Assembly (NCBI GenBank): GCA_009840285.1
Contig: VXOF01000014.1
Coordinates: 1-38,326, forward strand
Source of the DNA: Nitrospira sp. SB0662_bin_26
Lineage (GTDB): Bacteria > Nitrospirota > Nitrospiria > Nitrospirales > UBA8639
DNA: 38,326 nucleotides
Direction of reading: 5' to 3'
The translations under genes were made by a program, and so were the position numbers. The notes under the pieces were generated by a model. That model ran no database searches. It saw nothing but the letters and a program-made list of their open reading frames with translations, and was not told where the DNA came from. Position 1 is the stretch's first letter; each line of letters begins with the position of its first letter. Below are positions 24,771 to 33,672 of the stretch, piece by piece.

Positions 24771-27434
24771 TCACTTTGTCACAGTGACGTGAGTCGTCTT
24801 CCACACGGGCACGTGGGTCTGCGGATCAACTTTCAACGAGAACAACGCGCGGACGGATTCGTCGAAATGCTCGGGGAACCATGCCACGACATCGGGCACG
24901 CGGTCGTTCAGTTTCACGGACACGGTGGCTTGCCCGCTATCGTTCGAGAGCCGGACGGCCTGGCCTTCCTCGATTCCCAATCGCCGGGCCTCACCGGTAT
25001 TGATGTGAAGCAGTCCATGACCTTCAATTTCCATCAATCCCTTGGCCCGCGTACTGTACTTTCCGGAATGATACAGGGACTGGACCAACCGTAACGTCAT
25101 CGTCCCTTCCGGAGCGGCGGGCGACTCATCCAGCGCGTACCGTTGATCCACGTCCTCCTTGAACCCGCTCGTCACGTATTGCGCGACCGCTTTTTCGTCG
25201 ACTTTCGGCGGTGTGGATGCCGGACCCAGCAGGCCATACCCCGGAATTACACCACGGATTTCCTTGAAGATTTCCCTGACCTCATTGTATTCGATGGGGT
25301 GCTCCATCAACACCGACAGGGCCGAAAACATTTCCCAATCGGGCCGGCTCTCTCCCAGCGGCTCGGTCGCTTGGCGGACGGGCTGGACGTGGCCCTCCGT
25401 ATTGGTAAACGTGCCGTCCTTTTCCATGGCCGAACAGGCGGGAAACACCACGTGGGCCCGCTTCGAGGTTTCCGTCAGAAACAGGTCCTGGCACACCAGA
25501 AATTCCAACGCATCCAGCGCCCCGGTCACATCGGCGTCCCCCGGCAATGATTCGACCGGGTTCTCTCCCACGATGAATAACGATTTGACGGCGCCGGTCC
25601 GGGCCCGGTTCAACAACTCCGGCAAGGTAGCCGACGCGCCGGCCGGTACCGCCTGCCCCCAGGTCCGCGTGAAGGTCTTTTGACTCTCTTCGTCGTGAAG
25701 GTCCGCGGGACCCGGGAAATATTCGGCCACGGCTCCCATTTCCACGGCGCCCTGGTCGTTGTTCCCTTCGGCCAGGCAACCCAAGCCCGAGCCCTGCCTC
25801 CGAAGATGCCCGGTCAGGATCTGAAGATCCATGAGGTTGGTCACCAGCCCTTCGCCGCCGAGCGAACGAAGCACTTCACGGCCGACCAGCACCACGGCGC
25901 GTTCGGCCTGCGTGTACGTCCTGGCCGCCGCTTCGATATTTTCTTGCGGGAGACCGGACTGCTCCCGAATCGCATCCCAGGAAACCCTGGCCACGCGGGT
26001 CAGGATCGTTTGCACGAATTCCGGCGCCTCACGCGCGACGTCCTCATGCACAAGATTCGACTCGACCACGGCCTTCACCAGCCCCAGGATGGCCGCGCCG
26101 AACTGCCCGCTCCGCACCTCCAGGTGTTGCCGGGACAGCGTCGCAATGTTACTCACGGTCGAGCGAGCCGGAAGCAGGGGCTCAAGCGTGATCAGCTGGG
26201 CGTCTGCGCGCTTCACGGCCTGTTTCACGTGCAGAGCCGTCACGGGATTGGACTCATTGACGTTGGTGCCCACCAGCATGATCACGCCGGCTTTGCCCAC
26301 GTCTTCGTAGCGAACCGTCCAGCGATGGGTGCCCTGCACCCGCCGGAGCGCCCGCACGCCGTTGATATGCCCGTACCGCGCGCTGCTGTCGATCTGATTC
26401 GTGCCGATCACCACGCGCATGAATTTCTGGAACAGATACAGGTCTTCGTTGGTGCAGCGCGTTGTGATGAGACCGCCGATCGCATCAGCCCCGTGCGTGG
26501 CTTTGATCGCTGTAAACTGCCGGGCCACGCGGTCCAACGCCTCTTCCCAGGTGACTTCGGCAAAGGAGCCGTCGGCCTGGCGCACGAGTGGATGCTGCAC
26601 GCGGTCTGGATGTTCCGCGGCGTGGTATCCGAAATAGCCGCGGACGCAGAGGTCCCCGTTGTTCCGGCCGGCACCCAGAGCCGAATTCACTTCGATCAAT
26701 TGATCGTCCTTTCGCTGGACCGTGATCTGGCACCCGTCCCCGCAATAGGAACAAATGGTCTCTGCCCGTTTGAGCATCCACGGGCGATAGTCATACATCG
26801 ACAACCGGCTGGTAATGGCCCCGACCGGGCAAATCTGGATGCACCCGCCGCACATGTCACATTCGAGTTCATTGCCGGACCAATGCGTGATCTGCGTGAG
26901 CGTGCCGCGTCCTTCTGCCGCCAACGCCTGCGCGTCCATGACTTCATCGCAATACCGCACGCAGCGCATGCACGACACGCAACGATTCATCTGCGTTTCG
27001 ATGACCGGTCCGAGATATTGTTTGGGGAAGACCCGCTTCAGTTCCGTGAACCGGCTGACCGTGGGTGTGTACTCGTGAGAAAAATCCTGCAAGTCACAAC
27101 GGCCGCCCTGGTCGCATACCGGACAATCCAGCGGGTGGTTGCCCAACAACAACTCCAGCACCGATTTTCGCGCGGACTCGACGTGCGGCACCGACGACCG
27201 CACCACCATGCCCTCGGCCACGCGCGTGCTGCACGAGGTTTGGAGTTTGGGAATCTTTTCGATTTCCACCAAGCACATCCGGCAATTCGCGTCCGGTTCC
27301 AACTTCGGATGGTAACAAAAGTGGGGCACCATGATGCCCACCTGCCGGGCCGCCTCGATCACGAGCGTACCTTCCGGCACCTCCGTGCGGATGCCATCGA
27401 TCGTGACCGTCACCATGGTGGAAGTGTTCGACAT
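24771..27434 (-). CDS. nuoG: NADH-quinone oxidoreductase subunit G
   Basis: The 887-residue, largest peripheral subunit. The N-terminal [2Fe-2S] ferredoxin uses C40, C51, C54 and C68. The N5 cluster has His100 with C104, C107 and C113. The C-V-S-C-M-R-C and C-D-M-C-G-G-C sets provide the other cubane. A molybdopterin-oxidoreductase-like domain follows and carries C228-x2-C231-x3-C235-x27-C263. These are the ligands of the extra cluster N7, which some lineages have lost. The C-terminal part is a formate-dehydrogenase-like domain without an obvious catalytic Cys or Sec. AGGA precedes the ATG. It lies 35 bp after nuoF. Confidence 0.97.
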   Translation of the reverse strand: MSNTSTMVTVTIDGIRTEVPEGTLVIEAARQVGIMVPHFCYHPKLEPDANCRMCLVEIEKIPKLQTSCSTRVAEGMVVRSSVPHVESARKSVLELLLGNHPLDCPVCDQGGRCDLQDFSHEYTPTVSRFTELKRVFPKQYLGPVIETQMNRCVSCMRCVRYCDEVMDAQALAAEGRGTLTQITHWSGNELECDMCGGCIQICPVGAITSRLSMYDYRPWMLKRAETICSYCGDGCQITVQRKDDQLIEVNSALGAGRNNGDLCVRGYFGYHAAEHPDRVQHPLVRQADGSFAEVTWEEALDRVARQFTAIKATHGADAIGGLITTRCTNEDLYLFQKFMRVVIGTNQIDSSARYGHINGVRALRRVQGTHRWTVRYEDVGKAGVIMLVGTNVNESNPVTALHVKQAVKRADAQLITLEPLLPARSTVSNIATLSRQHLEVRSGQFGAAILGLVKAVVESNLVHEDVAREAPEFVQTILTRVARVSWDAIREQSGLPQENIEAAARTYTQAERAVVLVGREVLRSLGGEGLVTNLMDLQILTGHLRRQGSGLGCLAEGNNDQGAVEMGAVAEYFPGPADLHDEESQKTFTRTWGQAVPAGASATLPELLNRARTGAVKSLFIVGENPVESLPGDADVTGALDALEFLVCQDLFLTETSKRAHVVFPACSAMEKDGTFTNTEGHVQPVRQATEPLGESRPDWEMFSALSVLMEHPIEYNEVREIFKEIRGVIPGYGLLGPASTPPKVDEKAVAQYVTSGFKEDVDQRYALDESPAAPEGTMTLRLVQSLYHSGKYSTRAKGLMEIEGHGLLHINTGEARRLGIEEGQAVRLSNDSGQATVSVKLNDRVPDVVAWFPEHFDESVRALFSLKVDPQTHVPVWKTTHVTVTK

Positions 27435-27469
27435 ACCGGTTCCTACGCCAGGCTTCCTTCGCCTGCGCG

Positions 27470-28783
27470 CTACCGCGCTAGGCTCAGGACGGGGATTTCT
27501 TTCCGGCTCCCCTTGAGCGCTTCGGCCTCCTCGATCAGGACCTCGTATTCATTCCGCCAATATTTCAACGTGCTCTGTACGGGAGCGATTTCCGCGTCGC
27601 CGAACGCACAGACCGTGCGGCCGCCGATGTTTTCGCAAATTTCCGTGAGCGTCCGTAAATCCTCCGGGCGTCCCTGCTTGTTCATGATCCGTTGCAGGAT
27701 TTGCACGATCCAGGAACTGCCTTCCCGGCAGGGCGTACACTTCCCGCAGGATTCATGATAGAAAAATTCCATCAACCGGAGGGCCGCCCACACCATGCTC
27801 GTGCCTTCTTCCATCACGGTGATCCCGCCGGAGCCCGACATCGAGCCCGCCATAGCCACCGATTCGAAATCCATTTGCACGTCCACGTGATCCGGGGTCA
27901 AAAACGGCGCCGAGGCCCCGCCCGGAATGAACGCCTTGAGGGGCTTGTCCGACCGCATGCCGCCGCCCAGTTCAAAAATCAGGTCACGGAACGTCGCGTT
28001 TACGGGCAATTCATAATTCCCCGGGCGTTTCACGTGGCCGCTCAAACAAAACACCCTGGTTCCCGTACTCTTGGGCGGGACGCCGATGGAGGCGAACCAG
28101 TCGGCTCCCCGATTCACGATGTGCGGGACGTTCGCCAGCGTCTCCACGTTATTGACCACCGTGGGTTTCTGGTAGAGGCCGTGCGTAGCCGGAAACGGCG
28201 GCTTGGTCCGGGGTTTCCCCCGCTTGCCTTCCAGCGATTCGAGCAGCGCGGTTTCCTCACCACAGATATAGGCCCCGGCTCCCACGTGCACGGAGACGTT
28301 CACGGTGACGCCGCTGCCGTAAATGTCGGAACCCAGGTGCCCGGCCTGATACGCATCGGCAATCGCTCGCTCCAGGATCTTCGCCGCCAGACGGAATTCC
28401 CCTCTTATATAAATGTAGGCGGTTTGCGCGCCGATGGCGTAACAGGAAATAGCAATGCCTTCCAGGACCTGGTGGGGGTCCCGCTCCATCAATTGACGGT
28501 CCTTGAACGTGCCGGGCTCGCTCTCGTCGGCGTTACAACAGAGGTATTTGGGACCCGGATGGTCCTTGGGAATGAACCCCCATTTCACGCCGGTGGGGAA
28601 CCCTGCGCCGCCCCGGCCCCGCAGGCCGGATTTTTTCACCATCTCGATAAGGTCATTGGGCGGCGTCTTACCCAGGACGGCTTTCAATGCCGTGTACCCG
28701 CCGGTCCCTTCATAATCGGCCAGGGACCCGGTGTAGCCGGGTTGTTCCATGTTGGTCAGGAGAATTTTCTCGCAGGTCTTCAT
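27470..28783 (-). CDS. nuoF: NADH-quinone oxidoreductase subunit F
   Basis: About 437 residues; the NADH- and FMN-binding subunit where electrons enter complex I. The FMN/NADH loop G-L-R-G-R-G-G-A-G-F-P-T-G is intact. Cluster N3 ligands are in E-S-C-G-K-C-T-P-C-R-E-G, with the fourth Cys in T-V-C-A-F-G-D-A. The start is the ATG at 28783, overlapping the nuoE stop (ATGA), so translation is coupled. An upstream extension to 28843 only runs through the 3' end of nuoE and is rejected. Confidence 0.97.
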   Translation of the reverse strand: MKTCEKILLTNMEQPGYTGSLADYEGTGGYTALKAVLGKTPPNDLIEMVKKSGLRGRGGAGFPTGVKWGFIPKDHPGPKYLCCNADESEPGTFKDRQLMERDPHQVLEGIAISCYAIGAQTAYIYIRGEFRLAAKILERAIADAYQAGHLGSDIYGSGVTVNVSVHVGAGAYICGEETALLESLEGKRGKPRTKPPFPATHGLYQKPTVVNNVETLANVPHIVNRGADWFASIGVPPKSTGTRVFCLSGHVKRPGNYELPVNATFRDLIFELGGGMRSDKPLKAFIPGGASAPFLTPDHVDVQMDFESVAMAGSMSGSGGITVMEEGTSMVWAALRLMEFFYHESCGKCTPCREGSSWIVQILQRIMNKQGRPEDLRTLTEICENIGGRTVCAFGDAEIAPVQSTLKYWRNEYEVLIEEAEALKGSRKEIPVLSLAR

Positions 28784-29316
28784 TGTGATACGACGCCCTC
28801 GCCCCGTTCGGGCACCAGAAAGGGACCGCTTTTCAGCGAACAATCACCGGTTTCCCGCAAGTCCTGCAGGATCCGCCCGACTTTGTCTTCCGTGAGCCGC
28901 TCGTAATAGTCGTCGTTGATCTGCATCATCGGCCCGGTCCCACATGACCCCAGACATTCCACCGTGCTCAGGGTAAACATCTTGTCCTCGGTGGTCTGGC
29001 CCAGGCCGATACCCAAGTGCTTGCGCAACCATTCGATCAGGGGGTCGGCCCCGACCAACGCGCACATCAACGACCGGCACACCTGGACGTGGAACTTCCC
29101 GATGGGCTTGAGGTTGAGCATGGTATAAAACGTCGCGGTCTCGAACACCTGGGGCGGGGTCAGGTCCAGAATCCCGGCAATCTCCCGGATGGCCGCCTGG
29201 CTCACGTATCCCTCTTCCTTCTGCGCCAGGTTCAACAACGGCAGCATCGCCGAGCGCTTCACCGGATACCGGCTCAGGATTTCGTTCACGGCATCTTGAT
29301 GCTTATGGAAAATCAT
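28780..29316 (-). CDS. nuoE: NADH-quinone oxidoreductase subunit E
   Basis: A 178-residue, thioredoxin-fold ferredoxin with the N1a [2Fe-2S] cluster. The four ligands are in V-C-R-S-L-M-C and C-L-G-S-C-G-T-G. It forms the NADH dehydrogenase module with NuoF and NuoG. The N-terminal helical part (A-M-L-P-L-L-N-L-A-Q-K-E-E-G) is typical. The C-terminus carries a short extra tail (G-P-F-L-V-P-E-R-G-E-G) beyond the cluster domain. It lies 43 bp after nuoCD. Confidence 0.96.
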   Translation of the reverse strand: MIFHKHQDAVNEILSRYPVKRSAMLPLLNLAQKEEGYVSQAAIREIAGILDLTPPQVFETATFYTMLNLKPIGKFHVQVCRSLMCALVGADPLIEWLRKHLGIGLGQTTEDKMFTLSTVECLGSCGTGPMMQINDDYYERLTEDKVGRILQDLRETGDCSLKSGPFLVPERGEGVVSQ

Positions 29317-29359
29317 ACCGCCTTCTCACGCCTCTTTAATCCACAATCAGCAATGCCCC

Positions 29360-31111
29360 TTACCTGTCGCACTCGCCCATGACAATGTCGTAGGTGCCGA
29401 AGATAGTGATAATATCAGAAATCAGATAGCCGCGTGCCATAAAATCAAACGCGCCCATGTGTACAAACGACGGCGAGCGGATTTTCATCCGATACGGCCG
29501 CGGGCTCCCGTCGCTGATCAGGAAGAACCCCAGTTCACCCTTGGGCACCTCGGTCGCGCAATAGGTTTCCCCTTTCGGCGGCTTGAACCCCTGCGTAAAG
29601 ATGATGAAATGATGGATCAGGCTTTCCATGTCCCGCATGACGTTGGGTTTGGCCGGGGGAATGACTTTCGGCATATCCGCCACGATGGGACCCTCCGGCA
29701 ACTGGTCCAGGCATTGCTCAATGATGCGCGCGCTTTGTTTCATTTCCTCGACGCGAATCCAATACCGGTCATAGGTATCCCCGCCCTTGCCGACCGGCAC
29801 GTCCCATTCCACCCGGTCGTACACGCCGTACGGCTCGAGCTTGCGCACGTCATAGGCCACGCCCGACCCGCGCAACGTCGGCCCGGTCAGCCCGAAGTTG
29901 ATCGCGTCTTCCGCGGAAATGACCGCCACGTTTTTGGTCCGGGCCACCCAGATCCGGTTCCGTTGCAGTAACGTGTCATATTCCTGCACGTGTTCGGGAA
30001 AGGTCTTCAAAAATTCGCGCAGGCGGTCGACCAACGCCGGCGTGAGATCACCGTCCACTCCCCCGATCCGAAAATAATTCAGCGTCAGGCGCGCGCCGCA
30101 AAGTTGTTCGAAAAAGTCGAGCAGGACTTCCCGTTCGCGGAACGTCCAGAAGAACACCGTCATGGCCCCGATATCCAGGGCCTGCGTACCCAACCAGAAG
30201 AGGTGGCCGACGATCCGCTGGACCTCGGCCACGATCGTCCGGATGTACTCGGCCCGCTCCGGAATCGTGACGCCCACCAGTTTTTCCACGGCACGCACGT
30301 AGGCGTAATTGTTCGTCATGGCGCACACGTAATCCAGACGATCCGTGTGCGGAACGACCTGCATGTAATGGAGGCCTTCGGCAAGCTTTTCCACGCCGCG
30401 ATGCAAATACCCCATGTCGGGAATGGCTTTGGCGACTCGCTCGCCGTCCAGTTCCAACACCACGCGTAACACGCCGTGCGTGCTGGGATGCTGCGGTCCC
30501 ATGTTCAGCAACAGTTCGGTCGTGCGCTTGGCGGCTTCAGGCTTATCACCGGCCAGAAAGACGTGCCGCTGATCCTGTGGAATCTCGCGTTCGGTCCATT
30601 CGCTTTCCGGCTCATCCAAACGGGGAATAAAATCAAAGGTGCTTCTCCACCCCTTGCCTTCGGTGGGAAAATCCTTCCGGAGCGGATGCCCTTCCTCGTA
30701 GTCCTCGGGCAACAAAATCCTGCGCAGGTCCGGGTGCCCGTCAAACCTGATCCCCATCAGATCGTAGACCTCGCGCTCCAGGAAATTCGCGCCTTTCCAA
30801 ATGGACGTCACGGACCCGATGGTGGGATTGTCTTCCGGCAACCGGGCCTTCAAACGAATCCTGGTGTTATGCGGAAGGGAGAGAAAGTGGTAGATGACCT
30901 CAAAGCGTTCCAGGTCGTCGGGATAGTCGGCCGAGCAGATGTCGGTGATGTGATCGAAGGCCATCCCGGGATCATCGTGGAGGAACCTCGCCACGTCCAC
31001 GAGATCCTGCGCCCGCACCTGGGCTGACAAATCCCCCCGTTGCGGGTCCTCGCGCACGGACAGCACGGCCTCGGGAAAACGCTCGTGTAAGGTTTCAAGA
31101 ACTCGATGCAT
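29360..31111 (-). CDS. nuoCD: NADH-quinone oxidoreductase fused subunits C and D
   Basis: A 583-residue fusion, as in E. coli. The NuoC part (about 1-165) ends with E-R-E-V-Y-D-L-M-G-I-R-F-D-G-H-P-D-L-R-R-I-L-like sequence. The NuoD part starts near residue 190. It has the quinone-site motif G-P-Q-H208-P-S-T-H212-G and the Y-L-H-R238-G-V-E-K-L and D-R-L-D-Y-V segments near cluster N2. Arg238 is the position that corresponds, by my alignment from memory, to the arginine dimethylated in mitochondrial NDUFS2. A methyltransferase gene of that modifying family heads this operon. The gap to nuoB is 68 bp. Confidence 0.97.
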   Translation of the reverse strand: MHRVLETLHERFPEAVLSVREDPQRGDLSAQVRAQDLVDVARFLHDDPGMAFDHITDICSADYPDDLERFEVIYHFLSLPHNTRIRLKARLPEDNPTIGSVTSIWKGANFLEREVYDLMGIRFDGHPDLRRILLPEDYEEGHPLRKDFPTEGKGWRSTFDFIPRLDEPESEWTEREIPQDQRHVFLAGDKPEAAKRTTELLLNMGPQHPSTHGVLRVVLELDGERVAKAIPDMGYLHRGVEKLAEGLHYMQVVPHTDRLDYVCAMTNNYAYVRAVEKLVGVTIPERAEYIRTIVAEVQRIVGHLFWLGTQALDIGAMTVFFWTFREREVLLDFFEQLCGARLTLNYFRIGGVDGDLTPALVDRLREFLKTFPEHVQEYDTLLQRNRIWVARTKNVAVISAEDAINFGLTGPTLRGSGVAYDVRKLEPYGVYDRVEWDVPVGKGGDTYDRYWIRVEEMKQSARIIEQCLDQLPEGPIVADMPKVIPPAKPNVMRDMESLIHHFIIFTQGFKPPKGETYCATEVPKGELGFFLISDGSPRPYRMKIRSPSFVHMGAFDFMARGYLISDIITIFGTYDIVMGECDR

Positions 31112-31179
31112 AGTAAAGGAATTAGGAATTGCTCATACAAGCGCCATGAGATGGCGCAGCTACAAAAAAGCAGGCAACG

Positions 31180-31659
31180 TTATTTCACGAATACCTTTTC
31201 CTTCTGAATCTTTTCCTGCAACTTGATCAGGGCGTCCAAGAGCGCTTCCGGACGCGGGGGGCAGCCCGCTACGTAGACGTCCACAGGCACGATTTGATCC
31301 ACCCCCTGCACTACGCTGTAACTGTTGTAATGGTTGCCTGAGGTCGCGCATGACCCCATGGAGATCACGTATCTCGGTTCGGCCATCTGATCGTAGATCC
31401 GCCGGATCACGGGCGCCATCTTTCGACACACGGTCCCGGCCACGATCATGACGTCGGACTGTCTGGGAGAGGCCCGAAAGACTCCGGCCCCGAACCGGTC
31501 GATGTCGTACCTCGAGGACACCGACGCAATCATCTCGATGGCGCAACAGGCCAGCCCGAACGTCATCGGCCACAAAGCCGACTTCCGGCACCAACTCACC
31601 AGGTAATCGAGATTGGTGGTAATGATGTTGGAGTCAAACTGTCGTTCGAGCATGCTCAT
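31180..31659 (-). CDS. nuoB: NADH-quinone oxidoreductase subunit B
   Basis: About 159 residues; holds the terminal [4Fe-4S] cluster N2 that reduces quinone. The ligands are the tandem cysteines in [10 protein letters not shown], then G-S-C-A-T-S-G and A-G-C-P-P-R-P. All are present. The start is uncertain: ATG at 31659 has GGGGTG upstream, an in-frame GTG lies at 31668 and another ATG at 31653. The 203 bp between it and nuoA hold no gene; a purine/pyrimidine-rich dyad (CCCCTC near 31731 and GGAGGGG near 31746) is the only structure there. Confidence 0.96.
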   Translation of the reverse strand: MSMLERQFDSNIITTNLDYLVSWCRKSALWPMTFGLACCAIEMIASVSSRYDIDRFGAGVFRASPRQSDVMIVAGTVCRKMAPVIRRIYDQMAEPRYVISMGSCATSGNHYNSYSVVQGVDQIVPVDVYVAGCPPRPEALLDALIKLQEKIQKEKVFVK

Positions 31660-31862
31660 GGTTGTCACCCCGTCGAAATGGCATCTCCTATATGTATGTG
31701 CTCATTCATTGACCATTTCCGCCGTCTCTTCCCCCTCATTTGTAAGGAGGGGTGAAGGGGAGGTATAACCGACGCCCGAACTACCCGCCCCACCACGGCG
31801 AAAACAAACGGTTACACTCGTTCTCGGGGCGGAATTCCACACGCTCCGGAACGCCGTATGAC

Positions 31863-32234
31863 TTAATCCCACTCCAACGCCCCTTTTTTCCAGACGTACC
31901 AGAACCCCACGACCAGGATGGCGATGAAGACCCCCATCTCAATGAGGCCCAACAGTCCCAACTGGTGAAACACCACGGCCCACGGGAACATAAAGACGAT
32001 TTCGATATCGAACACCACGAACAACATCGCGATGATGTAATACCGCATCGGGAATTGAACGCGGGCGTCCATAAAGAGCGGGCTCCCGCTCTCATAGGGA
32101 AGCAGTTTCGCGCGATAGGGCCGGCTGGGCCGCACGATCCATCCCGCCACAAGCGATACCACGCCGAACCCCAGCGCAATCACCGCAAAGATGGCGATGG
32201 GGATATAATTCAAAGGAACCGATTCGCCGCCCAT
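31863..32234 (-). CDS. nuoA: NADH-quinone oxidoreductase subunit A
   Basis: A 123-residue, three-helix membrane subunit at the quinone-channel side. The conserved acidic segment F-V-V-F-D-I-E-I-V-F-M-F-P-W-A is present, and the loop before it has Y-E-S-G-S-P-L-F (the usual form contains Y-E-C-G). The Ser in place of Cys in that loop is worth noting but is not catalytic in bacteria. It is the first nuo gene and lies 36 bp after the MidA-like methyltransferase. Confidence 0.95.
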   Translation of the reverse strand: MGGESVPLNYIPIAIFAVIALGFGVVSLVAGWIVRPSRPYRAKLLPYESGSPLFMDARVQFPMRYYIIAMLFVVFDIEIVFMFPWAVVFHQLGLLGLIEMGVFIAILVVGFWYVWKKGALEWD

Positions 32235-32270
32235 CTCAGATCTTCACTTGCCTTACCACCCCATTGATGT

Positions 32271-33479
32271 TCAAGGGACCATCTCCAACACCGATTCAAA
32301 AAACGCCCGGTGGCGCAAGCCACGAAGCGTCGGGACGACAATCCCCTTGTGTTGCATCAGTACTTTAAACGTCGTGCCGATGCCGTGCGGTCTCAACAAC
32401 TGGGCTGCAGCCTGGACCGCTTCCGATTCCTGATCGCATCCCTCGACCAATTCATCGATCCCGAGGCTCATCAAGAAATGCTGGAGGTTCGTAAACCCCG
32501 TCGTGGTCAACCCAACCTGCTCACCGGTTCGGGCAAGGCTCGAAAAATTTACGTGCGCCGTCAAATCCTGCTCTCCGACCCTGGTGAAAGGATCCGTCGT
32601 CACCGTGTGCCGGTAGTACCCCATCAGGGTCCCGTTCTTTCGTTCGGTAGCGAAATAATCCTGGGCGGTATGGCCGTAATCAATCGTGATCACGACGCCA
32701 CGATCAAGCACCCGCGCAACCTGTTTGATCCAAGACACGGCTTCCAGGTTGATTTCCGTGGTAAAACCGACGGGCAACTCCACGCCTAGGTCGGACAGGA
32801 ACGATGCCAATTCAGGCGTAGACGGCTCGCCCCATCGTTCCTGCAACGCGCGGTCGCGGCTGATCACGTACAATTCCCGGAGACCATCTTCCTCCATGCG
32901 AACCCTGTGGACCGGAAACGCATCCACCAATTCATTCGAGAGCAACGTGCTGGTCAGACTGCCGTCCGGAATCGACTGAAGATCGCCAACCCATCGAATC
33001 CCGACTCCTTGCTCCTGCCAGGCAGCCAGAGTGTCCTGTTGTCGCCGGCGAAAGACCGGACTGCGTTCGACCAGGATGCATGCCAAACGGGGTAGGAGTG
33101 AGGCCTGTTGTTCCCGGCATTCCTGCAACAGATCCCTGAGCAACGTCCCGTCACCCGGCCCCATCTCCACGAGATGAAAAACCGGGGGATGCCCGAGCCG
33201 TTCGTCAATCTCTGCGAATTGACGGACCAGACACTTGGCCAGGATCGGGGAAAGACTCGGAACGGTGAAGAAATCACCCCCCGCCCGACCGATTGGAGAA
33301 GTCGCGAAGGGAGACCGGCCGCCGCCCGTCGTATAGTACCCATGCTCCTCATCATAAAGGGCGAGCTCCATGAAACGCGCAAACGTCAATGGACCCGTCT
33401 CTTGAATGAGCGTGGTCATGTGCTGCATCAAAGGTGAATCCGTCGATTCCATGCCTTGATTGCCGTCCTGACGCATCAT
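32271..33479 (-). CDS. MidA/NDUFAF7-family SAM-dependent methyltransferase (COG1565)
   Basis: A 402-residue cytoplasmic methyltransferase. Family signs are G-P-L-T-F-A-R-F-M-E-L-A-L-Y near the N-terminus, G-Y-Y-T-T-G, then G-G-D-F-F-T-V-P-S-L-S-P. The SAM site V-E-M-G-P-G-D-G-T-L-L-R is at 104-115. T-L-L-S-N-E-L-V-D-A-F-P-V-H and I-D-Y-G-H follow. In mitochondria the homologue NDUFAF7 dimethylates an arginine of NDUFS2, the NuoD counterpart, and is needed for complex I assembly. Here the gene sits 36 bp before nuoA on the same strand, so the genomic context fits that role. AGGA lies upstream of the ATG at 33479. Bacterial members are otherwise little studied. Confidence 0.9.
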   Translation of the reverse strand: MMRQDGNQGMESTDSPLMQHMTTLIQETGPLTFARFMELALYDEEHGYYTTGGGRSPFATSPIGRAGGDFFTVPSLSPILAKCLVRQFAEIDERLGHPPVFHLVEMGPGDGTLLRDLLQECREQQASLLPRLACILVERSPVFRRRQQDTLAAWQEQGVGIRWVGDLQSIPDGSLTSTLLSNELVDAFPVHRVRMEEDGLRELYVISRDRALQERWGEPSTPELASFLSDLGVELPVGFTTEINLEAVSWIKQVARVLDRGVVITIDYGHTAQDYFATERKNGTLMGYYRHTVTTDPFTRVGEQDLTAHVNFSSLARTGEQVGLTTTGFTNLQHFLMSLGIDELVEGCDQESEAVQAAAQLLRPHGIGTTFKVLMQHKGIVVPTLRGLRHRAFFESVLEMVP

Positions 33480-33606
33480 CCTTAGTTTCCTGTCATTCTG
33501 AGCCTAACGCCTGTCCTGGGTCTGTCGAGGAAAGAATTTGCCGGAACGCCGTTTTCCTGACACCAAACCCATAGGACCCATCCCAACCATGGGCCAAAAG
33601 ATCTAT

Positions 33607-33635
33607 AAATTAGCCATCCGTCAACTGTTAGTCAA
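33607..33635 (-). promoter_or_regulatory. Candidate promoter of the midA-nuo operon
   Basis: On the minus strand TTGACT (33630-33635) and TAATTT (33607-33612) are 17 bp apart, about 130 bp before the methyltransferase ATG. The -10 match is weak. The transposon ends 15 bp upstream. Confidence 0.3.
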
Positions 33636-33642
33636 GGGAACT

Positions 33643-33650
33643 TGCTTGTC
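33643..33650 (+). repeat. Left 8-bp target-site duplication of the transposon
   Basis: TGCTTGTC directly abuts the left end of the element and is repeated at 37176-37183. Eight bases fits the IS1 family. Confidence 0.9.
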
Positions 33651-33672
33651 GGTAGTGTCTCAGTTTGAATTT
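33651..33672 (+). repeat. Left terminal inverted repeat (22 bp)
   Basis: It begins GGTAGTGTCTCAGTTT and matches the right end without mismatch. The transposase stop codon (TGA, minus strand, 33660-33662) lies within it. Confidence 0.93.

Noticed and set aside
25680-27758. Plus-strand frame of 692 codons opposite nuoG
   Set aside because: Antisense shadow of a GC-rich gene. The protein is rich in R, H and Q with no domain, while nuoG on the other strand is certain.
27692-28906. Plus-strand frame of 404 codons opposite nuoF
   Set aside because: Antisense to nuoF with no recognisable domain.
33589-33650. Short open frame interrupted by the transposon
   Set aside because: Rejoining the empty site gives only 23 codons (M-G-Q-K-I-Y-K-L...) with no binding site, so there is no evidence that the transposon broke a gene.
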